Of a stretch of 64,000 nucleotides of DNA, positions 19,904-27,456 are shown piece after piece. The DNA comes from Angustibacter luteus. GTDB taxonomy: Bacteria; Actinomycetota; Actinomycetes; Actinomycetales; Angustibacteraceae. The notes under the pieces were generated by a model, which was given only the letters and a program-made list of their open reading frames with translations, was not told where the DNA came from and ran no database searches. Location: contig NZ_BAABFP010000007.1 in NCBI RefSeq assembly GCF_039541115.1, forward strand, positions 562,584-626,583. The letters are read 5' to 3'. Both the position numbers and the translations under genes were made by a program. Numbering within the stretch: position 1 is the first letter of the stretch; each line of letters opens with the position of its first letter.

Positions 19904-21361
19904 GTGAGCGCCCCGAGCACATCCGCAACGCGCCGACTTCGCAACTTCGTCGGCGGTGAGTACGTCGACACCGTGGGGGACGCGGCGAGCGACCTGGTCG
20001 ACCCGTCCACCGGGCAGGTCGTGGCGCATGCGCCGATCTCGTCCGAGCAGGACGTCGACCGGGCCTACACCGCGGCCGCCGCCGCCTTCGAGACGTGGGG
20101 CCAGACGACGCCGAGCGAGCGCCAGCAGGCGCTGCTCAAGATCGCGGACGCCGTCGAGGCCCGAGCCGACGAGCTGGTCAAGCTCGAGGCACAGAACACG
20201 GGCAAGCCCTTCGCGCTCACCACGAGCGAGGAGATCCCGCCGATGGTGGACCAGATCCGGTTCTTCGCCGGGGCGGCCCGCGTGCTCGAGGGGCGCGCGG
20301 CGGGCGAGTACATGGCGGGGCACACGTCGTGGATCCGACGTGAGCCGATCGGCGTGATCGGGCAGGTGACCCCGTGGAACTACCCGATGATGATGGCCGT
20401 CTGGAAGTTCGCGCCGGCGATCGCCGCGGGTAACACCGTCGTGCTGAAGCCGAGCGACACGACCCCCGAGACCACCCTGCTGATGGCCGAGATCGCCGCC
20501 GAGTTCCTGCCGCCGGGTGTGCTCAACGTCGTCACGGGCGACCGGGACACCGGGCGCGCCATGATCGAGCACAGGATCCCGTCGATGGTGTCGATCACCG
20601 GGTCGGTGCGGGCCGGCATGCAGGTCGCCGAGGCCGCGGCGCGCGACGTCAAGCGAGTGCACCTCGAGCTCGGCGGCAAGGCGCCCGTCGTGGTGTTCGA
20701 CGACGCCGACCTCGAGGCGGCGGCGGAGGCCATCGCCGTGGCCGGCTACTTCAACGCCGGCCAGGACTGCACGGCGGCGACCCGGGTGCTCGCCGGCCCG
20801 GGCATCCACGACGACTTCGTGGCCGCGCTGGCCGAGCAGGCCCGCGGCGCCAAGGTCGGCCTGCCGGACGACGAGGACGCGCTGCTCGGCCCGGTCAACA
20901 ACGCCAACCAGCTGCGGCACGTGTCCGGCTTCATCGACCGGCTGCCCGACCACGCGTCCATCGGCGCCGGCGGCGCCCGGGTCGACGGGCTGGGCGACGG
21001 CTACTTCTGGCAGCCCACCGTGGTCTCCGGGCTGCACCAGGACGACGAGGCGATCCAGAACGAGATCTTCGGCCCGGTGATCACGGTGCAGCGGTTCACC
21101 GACGAGCAGCAGGCGCTGGCCTGGGCGAACGGCGTGCCGTACGCCCTGGCCTCCTCCGTCTGGACCAAGGACTTCGGCCGGGCCATGCGGATGAGCAAGA
21201 AGCTGGACTTCGGCTGCGTGTGGATCAACACGCACATCCCGCTGGTCGCGGAGATGCCGCACGGTGGCTTCAAGCACAGCGGCTACGGCAAGGACCTGTC
21301 GATGTACGGGTTCGAGGACTACACCCGGATCAAGCACGTCATGGCGAACCTTGACTCCTGA
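19904..21361 (+). CDS. Gamma-aminobutyraldehyde dehydrogenase-like ALDH
   Basis: NAD(P)-dependent aldehyde dehydrogenase of 485 residues, probably converting 4-aminobutanal to GABA. It has the cofactor region VTPWNYPMMMAVWK (about residue 150), the general base in HLELGGKAP (about residue 252) and the catalytic cysteine in NAGQDCTAATR (about residue 287). The GQDCTAATR form is typical of PatD/YdcW. GTG 19904 follows AGGAG (19894-19898); an earlier ATG at 19862 is less likely. It is divergent from the Lrp-aminotransferase operon and overlaps the downstream PotD-like gene. A close paralogue is at 27457. Confidence 0.88.
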   Translation: MSAPSTSATRRLRNFVGGEYVDTVGDAASDLVDPSTGQVVAHAPISSEQDVDRAYTAAAAAFETWGQTTPSERQQALLKIADAVEARADELVKLEAQNTGKPFALTTSEEIPPMVDQIRFFAGAARVLEGRAAGEYMAGHTSWIRREPIGVIGQVTPWNYPMMMAVWKFAPAIAAGNTVVLKPSDTTPETTLLMAEIAAEFLPPGVLNVVTGDRDTGRAMIEHRIPSMVSITGSVRAGMQVAEAAARDVKRVHLELGGKAPVVVFDDADLEAAAEAIAVAGYFNAGQDCTAATRVLAGPGIHDDFVAALAEQARGAKVGLPDDEDALLGPVNNANQLRHVSGFIDRLPDHASIGAGGARVDGLGDGYFWQPTVVSGLHQDDEAIQNEIFGPVITVQRFTDEQQALAWANGVPYALASSVWTKDFGRAMRMSKKLDFGCVWINTHIPLVAEMPHGGFKHSGYGKDLSMYGFEDYTRIKHVMANLDS

Positions 21362-22532
21362 GATCGCGTACCGCCCCGGCCAGCTGTCCCGGCGCGCGTT
21401 CGTCGGCGGCTCCACCGCCGCGCTCGCCGCCCTGCTCGCCGCCTGCGGCACCAAGGGGACGGCGCGCTCGTCCGGCCCCGCGACCACGCCCGACCTCTCA
21501 GCGACCGAGAAGCTGGTGAAGTTCTCCAACTGGCCGCAGTACATCGACGTCAGCGACGACGACGACGGCAAGCGGCCGACGCTGGACGCGTTCACCAAGG
21601 CAACCGGGATCGCCGTCGACTACACCGAGGACGTCAACGACAACGAGGAGTTCTTCGCCAAGATCCGGCCCGCGGCGTCCAACGGCCAGTCCATCGGCCG
21701 CGACCTGTTCGTGGTCAGCGACTGGATGTCCTCGCGGATGATGCGGCAGAGCTGGGTGACCCAGTTCGACCACTCGAAGATGCCGAACGTGACGGCGAAC
21801 CTGCTGCCGCAGCTGCGCGACGTCTCGTTCGACCCGGGCCGCAAGTACAGCCTGCCGTGGGCGTCGGGGATGACCGGCATCGCCTACAACAAGAAGCTCG
21901 TCGGCCGCGAGATCCGCGAGGTGAAGGACCTGTTCGCCCCGGACCTCAAGGGCAAGGTGACCATGTTCTCCGGCATGAAGGAGACGATGCCGCTGCTCAT
22001 GCTGGGGCTGGGCATCGACATCGGCACCTTCACCGAGGCCGACTTCAACCGCGCGCTCGACGTCCTCAAGGACCAGATCGCGAAGGGCCAGATCCGCGCC
22101 TTCACCGGCAACGAGTACACCTCGTCGCTGGCGAAGGGGCAGACCGCGGCCTGCTTCGCCTGGAGCGGGGACGTGCTGCAGCTCGCGCTGGACGACCCGG
22201 ACCTCGAGTTCGTCGTCCCCGAGGCCGGCGCCGAGCTCTGGTCGGACAACTGCATGATGCCGGCGCCGGTGTCGCACAAGGCCAACGCGGAGCAGCTCGT
22301 GGACTGGTACTACCGGCCCGAGGTGGCCGCCGCGCTGGCTTCGTGGGTGCAGTACATCCCGCCGGTCGAGGGCGCCCAGGACGAGATGAACAAGATCGAC
22401 CCCGATCTCGCGAAGAACCCGCTGATGTTCCCGGACGACGCGACGAAGAAGCGACTGAAGGTGCAGCGCGACCTCACCGACGCCGAGGACCTGACGTTCA
22501 CAGCGGCGTTCACGGCGGCGACCGAGACGTAG
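21351..22532 (+). CDS. Polyamine ABC transporter substrate-binding lipoprotein (orphan PotD-like)
   Basis: Extracellular solute-binding protein of the spermidine/putrescine type, about 393 residues. The signal carries a twin-arginine motif (LSRRAFVGG) and the lipobox LLAAC, so it is probably a Tat-exported lipoprotein tethered outside the membrane. Mature sequence starts CGTKGTA and soon shows KLVKFSNWPQYIDV, the PotD-like first strand. The start is uncertain: TTG 21351, inside the end of the upstream dehydrogenase gene, is the nearest plausible codon and lacks a ribosome-binding site. No permease genes follow; it may share PotABC at 30214-33208. Confidence 0.82.
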   Translation: MTPEIAYRPGQLSRRAFVGGSTAALAALLAACGTKGTARSSGPATTPDLSATEKLVKFSNWPQYIDVSDDDDGKRPTLDAFTKATGIAVDYTEDVNDNEEFFAKIRPAASNGQSIGRDLFVVSDWMSSRMMRQSWVTQFDHSKMPNVTANLLPQLRDVSFDPGRKYSLPWASGMTGIAYNKKLVGREIREVKDLFAPDLKGKVTMFSGMKETMPLLMLGLGIDIGTFTEADFNRALDVLKDQIAKGQIRAFTGNEYTSSLAKGQTAACFAWSGDVLQLALDDPDLEFVVPEAGAELWSDNCMMPAPVSHKANAEQLVDWYYRPEVAAALASWVQYIPPVEGAQDEMNKIDPDLAKNPLMFPDDATKKRLKVQRDLTDAEDLTFTAAFTAATET

Positions 22533-22557
22533 GCGGCGCCCGCGGCGAGCGCCGTCC
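22532..22557. terminator. Weak convergent terminator hairpin
   Basis: Between the convergent PotD-like and DUF1905 genes, GGCGGCGC (22532-22539) can pair with GCGCCGTCC (22549-22557), with one imperfect position, over a 9-base loop. The region is only 24 bases long and must serve both genes. Confidence 0.35.
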
Positions 22558-22844
22558 TACACGTCCACGCTCAGCCGGACCGTGACGACGTCCCCGAGCT
22601 CGAGGTCCTCGGCGCGCTGCACCGCCTGCTTCACCGGCACGAGGTAGCGCCCGGCCTTGGGGAACAGGGACGTCGTCCACTCGGTGTCGCCGAGCTGCAC
22701 CCGGACCGGGATGACCCCCCAGCCGTAGCTGACCTCGGCGGCGGCCGCCTTCAGCTCGACGCATTGGTCCTCCGGGACGGTGACGAAGTGGTAGGGCGAC
22801 GGGCCGCGCCAGTACCAGATCTCGCCGGTCAGCTCGAGGTCCAT
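22557..22844 (-). CDS. DUF1905 domain protein
   Basis: A 95-residue protein made almost entirely of a DUF1905 domain, a small beta-barrel of unknown function. Visible marks are GEIWYWRGPSPYHFVTVP near the N-terminus and SYGWGVIPVRVQLGDTEWTTSLFP in the middle. No membrane segment or signal. On the minus strand TAACCT ends 6 bases before ATG 22844, so the transcript may be leaderless. It is divergent from the WYL-type regulator. Confidence 0.78.
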   Translation of the reverse strand: MDLELTGEIWYWRGPSPYHFVTVPEDQCVELKAAAAEVSYGWGVIPVRVQLGDTEWTTSLFPKAGRYLVPVKQAVQRAEDLELGDVVTVRLSVDV

Positions 22845-22850
22845 CGGGCC

Positions 22851-22856
22851 AGGTTA
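22851..22856 (-). promoter_or_regulatory. -10 element for leaderless DUF1905 mRNA
   Basis: Read on the minus strand, TAACCT matches the actinobacterial TANNNT -10 form, and only 6 bases separate it from the ATG at 22844, placing the transcription start on the start codon. Confidence 0.45.
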
Positions 22857-22878
22857 GGCTCCCTGGCGGACGTTCCGC

Positions 22879-22886
22879 TTCCGGAA
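22879..22886. promoter_or_regulatory. Short palindrome before WYL regulator
   Basis: TTCCGGAA is a perfect palindrome extended to GCTTCCGGAAAGC with one unpaired base, just ahead of the ribosome-binding site of the WYL-type regulator and inside the 53-base divergent region. It is a possible autoregulatory site; short palindromes arise easily by chance. Confidence 0.25.
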
Positions 22887-22897
22887 AGCAGGAGTGC

Positions 22898-23866
22898 ATG
22901 GCCGCCGATCTCAGCCCCACCGCGCGGGCGCTGCTGACCCTCGAGCTCGTCCAGGGCAGTCCCGGGGTCACCGCGGAACGGCTCGCGGACAAGCTCGGCG
23001 TCTCGGAACGGGCCGCCCGCCGCTACATCACGATCCTGCGCGAGGCGGGCATCCCGATCGAGTCCACCCGCGGCCCCTACGGCGGCTACCGGGTCGGTCG
23101 GGGGCTGCGGCTGCCGCCCCTCGTGTTCAGCTCGGCGGAGGCGCTCGGCCTGGTGATGGCCGTGCTGGACGGTCACCACGAGGCCAGTGACCCCAGCGAC
23201 CCGGTGGGCAGCGCCCTGGGCAAGATCGTGCGAGCCCTGCCCGAGCCCGTCGCCGCCCAGGCCGAGGCCGTTCGCCGGACCACCTCGCCCGCGCCGGACC
23301 GGGCCGCCGTCCGACCCGAGCCCGGAACCACCGCCGACCTGGTGGACGCCGTCTCGGCGCACCGGCGAGTCCGGCTCGACTACCGCTCCGAGGCCGGTTC
23401 GGAGTGGGTCATGGACGTCGACCCGTGGGCGGTCGTCGTCCGGCACGGGCGGTGGTACCTGCTCTGCCACGCCCTGGCCAAGGACGCCCTGCGGGCGTTC
23501 CGGATCGACCGGGTCCGCGGTGTCGAGCTCCTGCCGGACACGTTCCAGCCGCCCGTCGACCTCGACCCGGTCGCGGTGCTCGAGGCGCACCTGGCCACGG
23601 GGTGGGAGTTCGACGTCGAGGTGGTGATCGACGCCGCCGTCGACGCGGTGGCCCGCTGCCTGCCGCGGTCGCTGGGGGTGCTGGAACCGTCGGGGGACGG
23701 TGGGTGCCGGCTGGTCGGCAGCACCAGCGACCCGCACTGGTACGCCGAGCAGCTGACCCGGATCCGGGCACCGTTCCGGATCGTGCGGTGCCCCGAGCTC
23801 CAGGACTGCGCCCGGTCGCTGGGGGAGCGCCTGGCGACGGCGTCCGGCTCGACCGAGGCCGGCTGA
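22898..23866 (+). CDS. WYL-domain (YafY-type) transcriptional regulator
   Basis: A 322-residue regulator. Residues 8-62 form a helix-turn-helix with TAERLADKLGVSERAARRYI, then RGPYGGYRVGRGLRLPPLVF. The WYL domain begins near residue 155 (VRLDYRSEAGSEWVMDVDPW) and continues into the WCX extension. WYL proteins bind nucleic-acid or nucleotide ligands and act as repressors or activators. ATG 22898 follows AGCAGGAG. Two bases after its stop, the phosphotransferase gene begins, so it probably controls that gene. Confidence 0.87.
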   Translation: MAADLSPTARALLTLELVQGSPGVTAERLADKLGVSERAARRYITILREAGIPIESTRGPYGGYRVGRGLRLPPLVFSSAEALGLVMAVLDGHHEASDPSDPVGSALGKIVRALPEPVAAQAEAVRRTTSPAPDRAAVRPEPGTTADLVDAVSAHRRVRLDYRSEAGSEWVMDVDPWAVVVRHGRWYLLCHALAKDALRAFRIDRVRGVELLPDTFQPPVDLDPVAVLEAHLATGWEFDVEVVIDAAVDAVARCLPRSLGVLEPSGDGGCRLVGSTSDPHWYAEQLTRIRAPFRIVRCPELQDCARSLGERLATASGSTEAG

Positions 23867-23868
23867 CG

Positions 23869-24807
23869 GTGGACGCGACCGAGCTGGCCCGGCGTTTCGG
23901 GCTGGACGGCGCGGTGACGCTGTCCGACGGCCCCGTGGCCCGGGGCAAGCAGGGCGAGGTGTGGCGGCTGGAGACGCCGGACGGTCGATGGGCGGTGAAG
24001 GCACCGTTCCAGCCGGTCGGCGAGGACGACGTCCGGGAGTCGACGCTGTTCCAGGAGACCGCCTACGCGTGCGGTGTGCCGACCCCGGCGGTGCGACGGA
24101 CCGACGACGGTCGGGTCTTCGCGACCGTGTCCGGCCGACGGGTCCGGCTGTACGGCTGGGTGGACGTGCTGGCACCGGACCCGATGCTGGACCCAGGCCT
24201 GGTGGGCGACGTGGTGGGGCAGTTGCACCAGGTGCCGACCACCGCCACGTCGACAGACGTCGCCGCCTGGCACCGCGCGCCGGTCGGCCCGGCCCGCTGG
24301 GACGAGCTGGTGACTGAGCTGCGAGCGGCGGGCGCGCCCTTCGCGGAGCGGCTGGCCGACCTGCGCGACGAGCTGGTCGCGCTCGAGTCGTGGCTCGAAC
24401 CGCCGCAGGACGTCCGGCTCTGCCACTGCGACCTGTGGGCCGACAACGTGCTGGCGACGGCGGACGGCGGCGTCTGCGTCCTGGACTGGGAGAACAGCGG
24501 GCCCGCCGACCCCAGCCAGGAGCTGGCCTGCGTCCTCTTCGAGTTCGGACGCTCGGACGCCGGTCGGGCCCGGGCGCTCGCGGAGGCGTACCGGGAGGCG
24601 GGCGGCCCGGGTCGCGTCGACCGCCGCGGGCGCTTCTCGATGCTCATCGCGCAGCTCGGGCACATCACCGAGATCGCCGCCACCGACTGGCTGCAGCCGA
24701 ACCGGCGCTCGCCGGACCGCGCCGCTGCTGCCGCCTGGATCAGTGAGGTGTTCGACGAGCCGCACACCCGCGACGCGCTGGACGAGCTGCTCGGCTGGGT
24801 GACCTGA
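23869..24807 (+). CDS. APH-family phosphotransferase
   Basis: A 312-residue kinase-like protein of the aminoglycoside phosphotransferase/choline kinase superfamily. The catalytic loop is LCHCDLWADNVLA near residue 185 (the usual H-x-D-x-x-x-x-N pattern) and the metal aspartate lies in CVLDWENSGPAD near residue 202. The N-lobe has WAVKAPFQPV with the ATP lysine near residue 42. Substrates of this family include antibiotics, choline and sugars; the target is not readable. GTG 23869 lies two bases after the WYL gene, suggesting a two-gene operon. Confidence 0.82.
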   Translation: MDATELARRFGLDGAVTLSDGPVARGKQGEVWRLETPDGRWAVKAPFQPVGEDDVRESTLFQETAYACGVPTPAVRRTDDGRVFATVSGRRVRLYGWVDVLAPDPMLDPGLVGDVVGQLHQVPTTATSTDVAAWHRAPVGPARWDELVTELRAAGAPFAERLADLRDELVALESWLEPPQDVRLCHCDLWADNVLATADGGVCVLDWENSGPADPSQELACVLFEFGRSDAGRARALAEAYREAGGPGRVDRRGRFSMLIAQLGHITEIAATDWLQPNRRSPDRAAAAAWISEVFDEPHTRDALDELLGWVT

Positions 24808-24830
24808 GCGAGGCGGGCCATGCTGGTGCG

Positions 24831-25469
24831 GTGACGACCACTCAGACCGCTGCCCTGACACCGCCACCGGACGAGGCCGACTGGGTGCTGACCTACCTCG
24901 GTGTGCGGATCGCGGTCGGCGTTGTCGGGGCCACCTTGCCTGTCGTCCTGTTCATCAGCCACTACTTCTTCGGCGACGGGTTGATGCCGGACTCGATCAG
25001 CGCGTTCTACTACACGCCGATGCGCAACTACCTCGTCGGATCCCTGTGCGCGCAGGGCGTGTTCCTGTTCTGCTACCGCTACGCCCGGCGCGACAACTGG
25101 CTCAGCACGCTGGCCGGCGTCCTGGTCATCGTCGTCGCGCTCAGCCCCACCGTGGCGGCGGGCGCGTCGACGACCGTCTGGAACGTGGCGCACGGCGTGG
25201 CGGCCGGTGGGTTCTACGTGATCCTGGCGTACTTCGCGTACTTCTTGTTCACCCGCAGCGACCACCCTGTCGCTCCGGGCAGCCGAAAGGCGTTGCGCAA
25301 CACCATCTACCGGGTCTGCGGCGTCGTCGTGGCGCTGTCGATGCTGGTCGCCTTCGTGCTGCTGAGGTCGCCCGTGCACCTGCTGTTCTGGTGGGAGACC
25401 ATCGCCACCTTCGCGTTCTCGTTCGCCTGGCTCGTCAAGGGCGGCCTGTTCTTCGCCGACCGTCCCTGA
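24831..25469 (+). CDS. Integral membrane protein of unknown function
   Basis: A 212-residue protein that I do not recognise. It has about six hydrophobic segments (near residues 25-47, 62-85, 93-112, 118-140, 157-177 and 184-203). A conserved-looking stretch, DSISAFYYTPMRNYLVGSLC, lies near residue 52 at the start of the second segment, and Cys and Tyr are frequent in the core. There is no signal peptide and no soluble domain. GTG 24831 has CATGCT 6 bases upstream and no ribosome-binding site. The large hairpin B starts 17 bases after the stop. Confidence 0.7.
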   Translation: MTTTQTAALTPPPDEADWVLTYLGVRIAVGVVGATLPVVLFISHYFFGDGLMPDSISAFYYTPMRNYLVGSLCAQGVFLFCYRYARRDNWLSTLAGVLVIVVALSPTVAAGASTTVWNVAHGVAAGGFYVILAYFAYFLFTRSDHPVAPGSRKALRNTIYRVCGVVVALSMLVAFVLLRSPVHLLFWWETIATFAFSFAWLVKGGLFFADRP

Positions 25470-25486
25470 CGCGCCCGCCGCCCGGT

Positions 25487-25574
25487 CGTTGATCACGTTC
25501 AGTGGGTCCAGGCCCGCTTATCGAGGTGAAGGACCCTCGAGAAGCGGGTGTGCGCCCACTGAACGTGATCAACG
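25487..25574. terminator. Long hairpin B, bidirectional terminator
   Basis: Perfect 20-bp arms (25487-25506 and 25555-25574) enclose an inner stem in which CCCGCTT (25513-25519) pairs with AAGCGGG (25542-25548) and TCGAGG with CCTCGA. It lies exactly between the convergent membrane protein gene and the pucR-type gene, so it can stop transcription from both sides. The arms contain TGATCA, as do those of hairpin C at 55604. Confidence 0.8.
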
Positions 25575-25583
25575 GGCGAGGGG

Positions 25584-27194
25584 TCAGCGGGTGTCGCGAG
25601 CCAGCAGCGCGACGTGCAGGGCGAGGCAGGTCTCCACGTCGTCCAGGTCCTCGTCCAGCACAGTGGCCAACCGGGTGAGCCGGTCGTAGAACGCCGGCCG
25701 GGACAGGTGCATCGACGCGGCGGCGGCGGACTTGTTGCGGCCGCAGGCGAGGTAGGCGCGCAGCACCTCGAGCAGGTCGTCCTCGCGGTCCAGCAACGGG
25801 CCGAGCTCACGCTCGGTGAACGTCTCGACGCGGGGGTCGTCGCGCAGGAGTGACAGGAGCCCGCGGACGCCGACGTCGTGCAGCCGCACGAACCCACCGA
25901 CCCGCGGCAGGTGCGCCGCGGCATCAGCGACCTGCTGCGCCTCGACCACGCTGCGCCGGGCGTCCCGCAGGCCGGCCACGACCGTGCCGGCGGCCAGCAG
26001 CAGCTGGTCGGACGCCTCGCCGGGCATCCGGTAGCGGACCACGCGCTCGATGGCTCGGCTGAGCCCGTCCAGGACCGCGCCGTCGCCGTCGCGGCGGTCC
26101 AGCGCCAGCAGCAACCCGACGCTGCGGTCGTCGATCGCGCCGACCAGGGCCGGCGCGGAGGCGTCCCGGGCGGCCTGGGCCACGGCGTCGGCGAGGTCAC
26201 GCAGGCGAGCCTGGGTGGCGAGCGTGGTCGCCGACCGCCCCTCGCGCCAGCGGACGACGGCGCCCAGCAGCCGACGTCCGTCCAGCGTCACCCCCAGCGC
26301 CCGGGCTCGGAGCCCGATCTCGGCGTCCGGGTGCTGGTGCTCCATCAGCGCGGTCAGCAGGGTGCGGTGGGTCTGCCGCTCCAGGCCCTCGCGGTCCCGG
26401 GTGATCAGCCGTTGCAGCGCCAGGGTGGTGGCCGTGCGCTCGACGAGCATCAGGTCGTGCGGACGGGGGTCTTCCATGCCGCGCACCAGCACCAGCCGCC
26501 CCCAGTCCTCGCCGCGCGCACCGACGGTTGCGACCACCCAGCCGGACGCCGGGTCGACCCCGGCCCGCCCCTCGACCCGCACCGCGCGCGAGCGCTGCTG
26601 CCAGCGGGCGAGCAGGGCGGCCTCGTCCGTGCCGGCCGCGTCGTGCTCGACCACCAGGTGGCTGGGCGTCTCGAGGACGACGGGCGCGCCGGCCATCCGG
26701 GCCGCCTGACGGACCACCTCGGCGGTGTCCGCCCCTTCGACGGCGAGCTCGGTGAACGTCTCGTGCAGCGACTGCGCCTGGCGCAGCGAGCTGATCTGGC
26801 CGTCGATGATGAGCGAGTGCACGGCCTCGGTGACCTCGATGAACGCCACCGGCTGCGTGAGCTCGACCAGGGGCAGGCCGAAGCGCTCGGCGGCGCGCAC
26901 CATCGCCGTGGGCAGCCGCCCGGCGTACGCGCGACCGAGCTCGACGACCAGCCCGGCCACGGGCAGGGCGGCCAGGCCCTGCACGAACGCGACGATGCCG
27001 TCGTCCGTCCGGGGCAGCGCGACCCCGGTGGTGAGGATGAGCTCGTTGCCCCGCAGCAGCTCACTGATGTCGGCGACCTCGGCCACGTGCGCCCAGCGCA
27101 CCTCGTGCCCGAGGTGCTCCGCCCCGGCGACGACGCGGGGGCGTCCGGCGGCGAGGACGGGCAGGCCGAGCACGGCGCTGAGCGTCGGGAGCAT
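25584..27194 (-). CDS. PucR-family transcriptional regulator
   Basis: A 536-residue regulator. Residues 5-125 form the PucR ligand-sensing domain (LPTLSAVLGLPVLAAGRPRV read with ELLRGNELILTTG), the middle is a CdaR GGDEF-like domain, and the C-terminal HTH_30 contains RAYLACGRNKSAAAASMHLS (about residues 470-489). PucR-type proteins control purine, amine or GABA catabolism. ATG 27194 follows GGAGG on the minus strand; an upstream in-frame start at 27302 is unsupported. It is divergent from the aldehyde dehydrogenase-potDABC operon and is its probable regulator. Confidence 0.87.
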   Translation of the reverse strand: MLPTLSAVLGLPVLAAGRPRVVAGAEHLGHEVRWAHVAEVADISELLRGNELILTTGVALPRTDDGIVAFVQGLAALPVAGLVVELGRAYAGRLPTAMVRAAERFGLPLVELTQPVAFIEVTEAVHSLIIDGQISSLRQAQSLHETFTELAVEGADTAEVVRQAARMAGAPVVLETPSHLVVEHDAAGTDEAALLARWQQRSRAVRVEGRAGVDPASGWVVATVGARGEDWGRLVLVRGMEDPRPHDLMLVERTATTLALQRLITRDREGLERQTHRTLLTALMEHQHPDAEIGLRARALGVTLDGRRLLGAVVRWREGRSATTLATQARLRDLADAVAQAARDASAPALVGAIDDRSVGLLLALDRRDGDGAVLDGLSRAIERVVRYRMPGEASDQLLLAAGTVVAGLRDARRSVVEAQQVADAAAHLPRVGGFVRLHDVGVRGLLSLLRDDPRVETFTERELGPLLDREDDLLEVLRAYLACGRNKSAAAASMHLSRPAFYDRLTRLATVLDEDLDDVETCLALHVALLARDTR

Positions 27195-27336
27195 CCAGCC
27201 TCCGGGGAACGAGAGCCGAGCGGGCGACACTGTGTCGCCTCGTCGGCCCGAGAACAGGCACTGTGCATCCCACCGTACCGGGGAGGGTGTGTGCGGGTAC
27301 AACGCGGGTCGGTAGTGACCGAACCGTTACACGCTA

Positions 27337-27372
27337 GATTTCGTTGAGGTTACGCGATTCAGCCACGAAATC
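27337..27372. promoter_or_regulatory. Possible PucR operator
   Basis: GATTTCGT (27337-27344) and ACGAAATC (27365-27372) are a perfect 8-bp inverted repeat with a 20-base spacer, in the 262-base divergent region between the pucR-type gene and the aldehyde dehydrogenase operon. The stretch is unusually AT-rich for this chromosome and probably holds the promoter. The rest of the region shows nothing I can name. Confidence 0.45.
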
Positions 27373-27456
27373 CTTTGATTAGCCTTGAACGGACCGAGGT
27401 GGCGTGTCAGGATCGGCGCACAGCCGGTTGGCTCGCCGAACAGATCAGGAGGTGGC

